From NCBI GenBank assembly GCA_900547595.1, contig URHE01000116.1:1-5217 (forward strand): a DNA stretch of 5,217 nt. The letters run 5' to 3'. Numbering within the stretch: the first letter of the stretch is position 1; each line of letters opens with the position of its first letter. The stretch is from an uncultured Desulfovibrio sp. Its GTDB lineage: Bacteria; Desulfobacterota; Desulfovibrionia; Desulfovibrionales; Desulfovibrionaceae. The notes below the pieces were generated by a model. That model saw only the letters and a list, made by a program, of their open reading frames with translations. It did not search any database and was not told the DNA's origin. Both the position numbers and the translations under genes were made by a program. Positions 5,155-5,217 of this stretch are shown here, in pieces.

Positions 5155-5217
5155 GTATTCTGAGTACCTTCCTTTCTTTTGCTGACAGCCTCCTCCAAAT
5201 AGAACGGCCCGCATCCC

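Larger units (their letters stand above)
4895..5217. other. Intergenic region, GC-rich then AT-rich, ending in a sigma-54 control region
   Basis: No gene is called here. The left half (4895-5000) is GC-rich and contains a 12-base perfect palindrome, GGGCGATCGCCC (4969-4980), and a 5-base GCGCC/GGCGC stem (4948-4952 with 4963-4967). The right half changes to AT-rich DNA with T-runs at 5004-5009 and 5055-5062 and the regulatory sites listed separately. A terminator for the 4346 gene is expected here, but no strong stem directly followed by a T-run is visible. The best is a 4-base GCCG/CGGC stem (5029-5032 with 5041-5044) located 10 bases before the T8 run. Confidence 0.6.

Overview
The window is high-GC coding DNA with two AT-richer intergenic stretches. 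Protein style (a UvrD-like helicase with GDEAQSIYAFRGA in motif III, a ThiL with SSDLFLEDVHF) and a sigma-54-type promoter suggest a Desulfovibrio-like member of the Desulfovibrionaceae. This is an inference from family resemblance, not a database result.

Layout. Positions 1-3842 hold a tight leftward (minus-strand) gene string. It starts with a UvrD/PcrA-type superfamily 1 DNA helicase (1608-3842), followed after a 1-base gap by thiamine-monophosphate kinase ThiL (557-1606). After 11 more bases comes a class II aldolase/adducin-family protein (545 down to the left edge, C-terminus cut off). The 1- and 11-base gaps, with ribosome binding sites inside or beside the upstream stop codons, point to one operon with translational coupling. 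The three functions (DNA repair, thiamine diphosphate synthesis, sugar-phosphate-type metabolism) are not obviously linked.

Positions 3843-4262 form a divergent intergenic region with no convincing gene. It is dominated by a 97-base nested inverted repeat (4005-4101), a smaller inverted repeat (3940-3986) and a GC hairpin (4136-4160). Together they look like an interspersed intergenic repeat. A weak leftward promoter candidate sits inside it, and a good rightward sigma-70 promoter (4263-4291) lies just beyond it.

Positions 4346-4894 (plus strand) encode a 182-residue soluble protein of unknown function, starting at a GTG with a strong Shine-Dalgarno.

Positions 4895-5217 are intergenic. Their AT-rich right part carries a near-consensus sigma-54 (-24/-12) promoter at 5138-5154 pointing right. 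Upstream of it are an IHF-like site, a perfect 19-base palindrome and a 12-base direct repeat 53 bases apart. The gene it drives starts beyond the right edge.

Most of the window is ordinary housekeeping sequence. The parts most worth a second look are the long nested palindrome and the sigma-54 control region. I saw no CRISPR array, rRNA, tRNA, transposase or defence module.
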